Source of the DNA: Haemophilus sp.
GTDB taxonomy: Bacteria > Pseudomonadota > Gammaproteobacteria > Enterobacterales > Pasteurellaceae
NCBI GenBank assembly: GCA_019423005.1
Contig: JAHZCF010000046.1
Coordinates: 1-15,849 of the forward strand
Direction of reading: 5' to 3'
DNA length: 15,849 nt
The notes beneath the pieces were generated by a model. It did not search any database. It was not told the DNA's origin and worked only from the letters and a program-made list of their open reading frames with translations. The stretch's first letter is position 1; each line of letters begins with the position of its first letter. The translations under genes were made by a program, and so were the position numbers. Of this stretch, positions 13,342 through 15,849 are shown one piece after another.

Positions 13342-13923
13342 ATGCCAACACTTACACAAATCACTCAATCCATTATGCAAGATCCCGACAATCAATCTTT
13401 TACTTCACAAGGCATTGAACCGCTTTTTGCCGCACCAACCACAGCTCGTATTAATATTGTCGGACAAGCCCCAGGAATTAAAGCCCAAGAAAGTCGTTTA
13501 TATTGGAACGATAAAAGCGGTGATCGCCTACGTGAATGGCTAGGTGTGGATCGCGATACCTTTTACCATTCGGGTATGTTTGCCGTGATTCCAATGGATT
13601 TTTATTATCCAGGCAAAGGAAAATCCGGTGATTTACCACCGCGCAAAGGTTTTGCGGAAAAATGGCATCCAGCAATTCTTGCTAATTTACCCAATATTGA
13701 GCTGACGATTCTCATTGGACAATATGCACAAAAATACTATTTGCCAGAAAATAACCTTAATGTAACGGAGACTGTTCATCATTTCCGTGATTTTCTCCCT
13801 CACTTTCTCCCGCTCGTTCACCCTTCTCCACGCAACCAAATTTGGCTCAAGAAAAATCCATGGTTTGAACAAGAGATAGTTACAACATTACAAAAGCAAG
13901 TGAAAGCGATTTTATCTCGTTAA
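13342..13923 (+). CDS. Uracil-DNA glycosylase superfamily protein (COG1573-like), cysteine-free
   Basis: A 193-residue protein with the two UDG-fold landmarks: GQAPG at 41-45 (motif 1 position, within INIVGQAPGIKAQESR) and HPSPRN at 160-165 (motif 2). Between them is DFYYPGKGKSGDLPPRKGF (86-104) and a central ILIGQYAQKYYL strand-helix. This resembles the family 4/5 UDG-like group, but the protein contains no cysteine at all, so it cannot carry the 4Fe-4S cluster of true family 4 and 5 enzymes. The motif 1 residue normally used for water activation is not recognisable. It may be a divergent glycosylase or a DNA/base-binding relative; activity is not established. The ribosome site is AAGGAAG just before the ATG at 13342. 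It lies alone between two terminators. Confidence 0.78.
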   Translation: MPTLTQITQSIMQDPDNQSFTSQGIEPLFAAPTTARINIVGQAPGIKAQESRLYWNDKSGDRLREWLGVDRDTFYHSGMFAVIPMDFYYPGKGKSGDLPPRKGFAEKWHPAILANLPNIELTILIGQYAQKYYLPENNLNVTETVHHFRDFLPHFLPLVHPSPRNQIWLKKNPWFEQEIVTTLQKQVKAILSR

Positions 13924-13954
13924 TTTATCTCGCTAAATTGATATTTAATTAATG

Positions 13955-13993
13955 AAGTGCGGTCAAAAATCTCCTGATTTTGACCGCACTTTT
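13955..13993 (+). terminator. USS-pair terminator after the UDG-like gene
   Basis: Two perfect USSs in opposite orientation (13955-13963 and 13983-13991) are the ends of a 14-bp perfect stem, AAGTGCGGTCAAAA (13955-13968) and TTTTGACCGCACTT (13978-13991), with a 9-nt loop. A T-rich tail follows. It lies 32 bp after the stop codon. Inverted USS pairs acting as terminators are known in H. influenzae. Confidence 0.9.
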
Positions 13994-14026
13994 CTTTAAT
14001 ACTAATCAATTTTTAGTATGCCTTAT

Positions 14027-14055
14027 TTTCTGACTGAGGCCTGTTATGCTACAAT
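14027..14055 (+). promoter_or_regulatory. Candidate promoter of the DASS transporter
   Basis: TACAAT (14050-14055) is a good -10, with a weak -35 TTTCTG (14027-14032) 17 bp upstream. Transcription would begin near 14062, which places the ATG at 14046 outside the transcript and supports translation from 14085. Confidence 0.5.
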
Positions 14056-14084
14056 CGCCAGCCTTAAAAAATATAGGAAAAAAT

Positions 14085-15482
14085 ATGCAAGTAATATCTG
14101 TCACAAAATCTCAGCGAAAAACATGGAATAAACAAACTATTATATTCCTTTCTGATGTAGCTCTCTTTTTTATTCTACTCAATACACTTCCTTTTGAATC
14201 TGCTGCGAATAAAGGATTATCTTTACTCGCATTTGTGGCCATTCTATGGCTCACCGAAGCAGTTAGTGTAACCATCACTGCATTATTCGTTCCAATTCTA
14301 TCTGTTCTATTAGGATTAGCTGATAGTCGCGAAGCCCTCGTAGCCTTTGCAGATCCAACTATCTTTTTATTCTTTGGTGGTTTTGCACTTGCAACAGCAT
14401 TAAATGTGCAAAAGATCGACCAAATGATCGCTAATAAAATCATGCAGTTAGCGCGGGGGCGGTTATCTGTTGCTGTACTCTATTTATTCGTCGCAACAGC
14501 ATTTTTGTCCATGTGGATGAGCAATACCGCTACTGCTGCAATGATGATCCCACTATCAATGACTATTTTAAGTCAGTTAGACCGTAATAAAGATCACAAT
14601 ACTTATGTATTTGTATTATTAGGCATTGCTTATAGTGCTACCATCGGTGGCATGGGAACCCTTGTAGGTAGCCCGCCGAATGCCATTGCAGCATCTCAAC
14701 TTCATTTAGGTTTTGCAGACTGGTTAATGTACGGTACGCCAGTCATGTTAGTTTTATTCCCGATTATTATTGGTTGGCTATATCTTGTTTTTAAACCCAA
14801 ATTAAGCCTTCGTTTTGCTGCTGAATTTGAAAAAATTCACATGACCAAACAACGTATTTTAACCTTAATCATTTTTATCACAGTGGCGATTCTTTGGATT
14901 TTTGGTGGCTACATTAACCCTATTCTTTCTCAATTATTAGGGCTACCAAAACCGATTGGCAGTTTTGACAGTATGGTTGCGCTCTCAGCTGCAATTGTCA
15001 TCTGTGTGACCGGAATCGCAAGTTGGAAAGAAGTACAAGACAATACAGAATGGGGAGTGTTGTTCCTCTTTGGTGGCGGCTTAACCTTAAGTTCTGTGCT
15101 TACCCATTCTGGTGCAAGCAAAATAATGGCGGATGGTATTGTCTTCATTATTGAAGGGGGACACTACTATGTGATGGCATTAATTGTTGCGGCCTTTATT
15201 GTCTGCTTGACTGAGTTTACGTCAAATACTGCAAGTGCGGCATTGCTTGTCCCAATCTTTATTTCCATCGCACAAGCACTGAATATGCCTCCGCTTGGTT
15301 TTGCGATGATTATCGGTCTTGGTGCATCTTGTGCCTTTATGATGCCGGTTGGTACCCCACCAAATGCGATTGTATACGCGACAGGTTTTGTTAAACAATC
15401 CGAAATGATCCGAGTAGGTAAATTTATTGATTTAACCTGTATGCTAATTATCGGGACAGTTGCTTATATCTTCTGGATGTAA
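14085..15482 (+). CDS. DASS/SLC13-family anion:sodium symporter
   Basis: A 465-residue inner-membrane protein of about 11-12 hydrophobic segments, of the divalent anion:Na+ symporter family (VcINDY type). Both family Ser-Asn-Thr motifs are present: MSNTATAAMMIPL (SNT at 146-148) and TSNTASAALLVPI (SNT at 380-382), essentially at VcINDY spacing. The Na+-site loops GTLVGSPPNAIA and GTPPNAIVYATG are also present. Typical substrates are succinate, other C4-dicarboxylates or citrate; the substrate cannot be told from sequence. I chose ATG 14085 over the upstream in-frame ATG 14046: AGGA (14075-14078) sits 6 nt before it, and the likely -10 overlaps 14046. A GAGG before 14046 leaves a 478-residue form possible. 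It is monocistronic, ending at the USS hairpin. Confidence 0.92.
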   Translation: MQVISVTKSQRKTWNKQTIIFLSDVALFFILLNTLPFESAANKGLSLLAFVAILWLTEAVSVTITALFVPILSVLLGLADSREALVAFADPTIFLFFGGFALATALNVQKIDQMIANKIMQLARGRLSVAVLYLFVATAFLSMWMSNTATAAMMIPLSMTILSQLDRNKDHNTYVFVLLGIAYSATIGGMGTLVGSPPNAIAASQLHLGFADWLMYGTPVMLVLFPIIIGWLYLVFKPKLSLRFAAEFEKIHMTKQRILTLIIFITVAILWIFGGYINPILSQLLGLPKPIGSFDSMVALSAAIVICVTGIASWKEVQDNTEWGVLFLFGGGLTLSSVLTHSGASKIMADGIVFIIEGGHYYVMALIVAAFIVCLTEFTSNTASAALLVPIFISIAQALNMPPLGFAMIIGLGASCAFMMPVGTPPNAIVYATGFVKQSEMIRVGKFIDLTCMLIIGTVAYIFWM

Positions 15483-15497
15483 CCTTTAAAATCGAAT

Positions 15498-15540
15498 AAG
15501 TGCGGTTAAAAACAAGATGATTTTTAACCGCACTTTTTTA
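15498..15540 (+). terminator. USS-pair terminator after the DASS transporter gene
   Basis: AAGTGCGGTTAAAAA (15498-15512) and TTTTTAACCGCACTT (15521-15535) form a perfect 15-bp stem with an 8-nt loop, followed by TTTTT. Both ends are perfect USSs in opposite orientation. It lies 15 bp after the stop codon. Confidence 0.93.
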
Positions 15541-15548
15541 TTTTATTT

Positions 15549-15586
15549 ACGCAAACGTTTGCCTCAAATCAAAATTAACGTATAAT
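15549..15586 (+). promoter_or_regulatory. PurR operator and promoter of the NCS2 permease
   Basis: ACGCAAACGTTTGCCT (15549-15564) matches the PurR consensus ACGCAAACGTTTGCGT at 15 of 16 bases. A perfect -10, TATAAT (15581-15586), lies downstream. TTGCCT (15559-15564), 16 bp before it, is the likely -35 and overlaps the right half of the operator. PurR bound with hypoxanthine or guanine should therefore block transcription. Confidence 0.85.
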
Positions 15587-15616
15587 TCGCACAATTTTTT
15601 TACTTAGGGAAACCAA

Positions 15617-15849
15617 ATGAATAACAACCTGCTTTACACGGTGGAAGACAAACCACCTTTCGGATTGAGTTTACTCCTTGCGGCACAACATTTACTTGCT
15701 GCACTCGGGGGAATTATTGCCGTACCACTGGTCATTGGTAACGTCTTAAAATTACCGACCGAAGATACCATTACATTAGTTAATGCTGCGCTTTTAATTT
15801 CTGGTGTAGTGACCGTTATCCAATGTAAAGGCTTGGGGCCTATTGGTAT
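15617..15849 (+). CDS. NCS2-family nucleobase permease, N-terminal part (partial)
   Basis: 77 codons are visible before the window ends. The protein begins MNNNLLYTVEDKPPFGLSLL, then AAQHLLAALGGIIAVPLVIG, the first transmembrane hairpin with the QH pair conserved in the xanthine/uracil permease family. VNAALLISGVVTVIQCKGLGPIG follows, typical of the uracil-xanthine permease (NCS2) family. The spacing and the VPLVIGNVLKL segment look more like xanthine/uric-acid permeases than UraA, and the PurR operator upstream points to a purine substrate. No gene symbol is given because the substrate is not settled. AGGGA (15606-15610) lies 6 nt before the ATG. Confidence 0.88.
   Translation, partial: MNNNLLYTVEDKPPFGLSLLLAAQHLLAALGGIIAVPLVIGNVLKLPTEDTITLVNAALLISGVVTVIQCKGLGPIG

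Noticed and set aside
14046..14084. DASS transporter start at ATG 14046
   Set aside because: A good -10 (TACAAT) overlaps it and ATG 14085 has a better-placed AGGA; kept only as an alternative.
1..15849. Search for mobile elements, CRISPR arrays, tRNA/rRNA genes, toxin-antitoxin pairs and defence islands
   Set aside because: None seen; gene content and intergenic distances are those of core chromosome.

Overview
The window is typical of a Pasteurellaceae chromosome of the Haemophilus influenzae/parainfluenzae type. It is AT-rich and carries 13 perfect copies of the 9-bp Haemophilus DNA uptake signal sequence (USS: AAGTGCGGT or its complement ACCGCACTT), about one per 1.2 kb, which is the density expected of H. 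influenzae-type genomes. The proteins are close to known gamma-proteobacterial housekeeping families. From memory, H. influenzae Rd holds several of these blocks at separate loci, so I favour a relative such as H. parainfluenzae; this is an inference.

Layout. (1) 1-2708, plus strand: the end of lptC, then lptA, lptB, ptsN and rapZ, closed by a bidirectional terminator. This is the gamma-proteobacterial LPS-export/rpoN-region operon without rpoN and hpf, and without npr after rapZ. (2) 2710-4896, minus strand: yffB, dapE and an M15 zinc peptidase, an operon for diaminopimelate synthesis and probably cell-wall peptide processing. (3) 5053-7348, minus strand: metK with MetJ-type operators, then sprT, then an 8-strand opacity-type outer-membrane barrel. 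(4) 7528-10171, minus strand: nadK then recN, with recN behind its own SOS (LexA) promoter. (5) 10302-13268, plus strand: grpE, diverging from nadK, then nrdD, with an upstream region carrying a perfect FNR box, a Fur-like palindrome and two NrdR boxes. (6) 13342-15849, plus strand: a UDG-superfamily protein, a DASS/SLC13 transporter and the start of an NCS2 nucleobase permease with a near-perfect PurR operator over its promoter.

Most intergenic regions end in strong hairpins, and three of these are built from inverted USS pairs or a degenerate pair. Regulatory sites fit their genes: MetJ at metK, LexA at recN, FNR/NrdR at nrdD and PurR at the nucleobase permease. No stretch over 300 bp lacks a gene. 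I see no mobile element, CRISPR array, rRNA or tRNA.

I did not find a clearly new multi-gene system; this is conserved core genome. The most unusual point is ptsN (EIIA-Ntr): the phosphorylated histidine of the family is replaced by lysine, at a locus that also lacks rpoN and npr. Other points worth checking are a terminator-like hairpin inside the start of ptsN, the Fur-like palindrome over a predicted FNR-dependent -10, a UDG-fold protein with no cysteine at all, and an M15 peptidase with no signal peptide.
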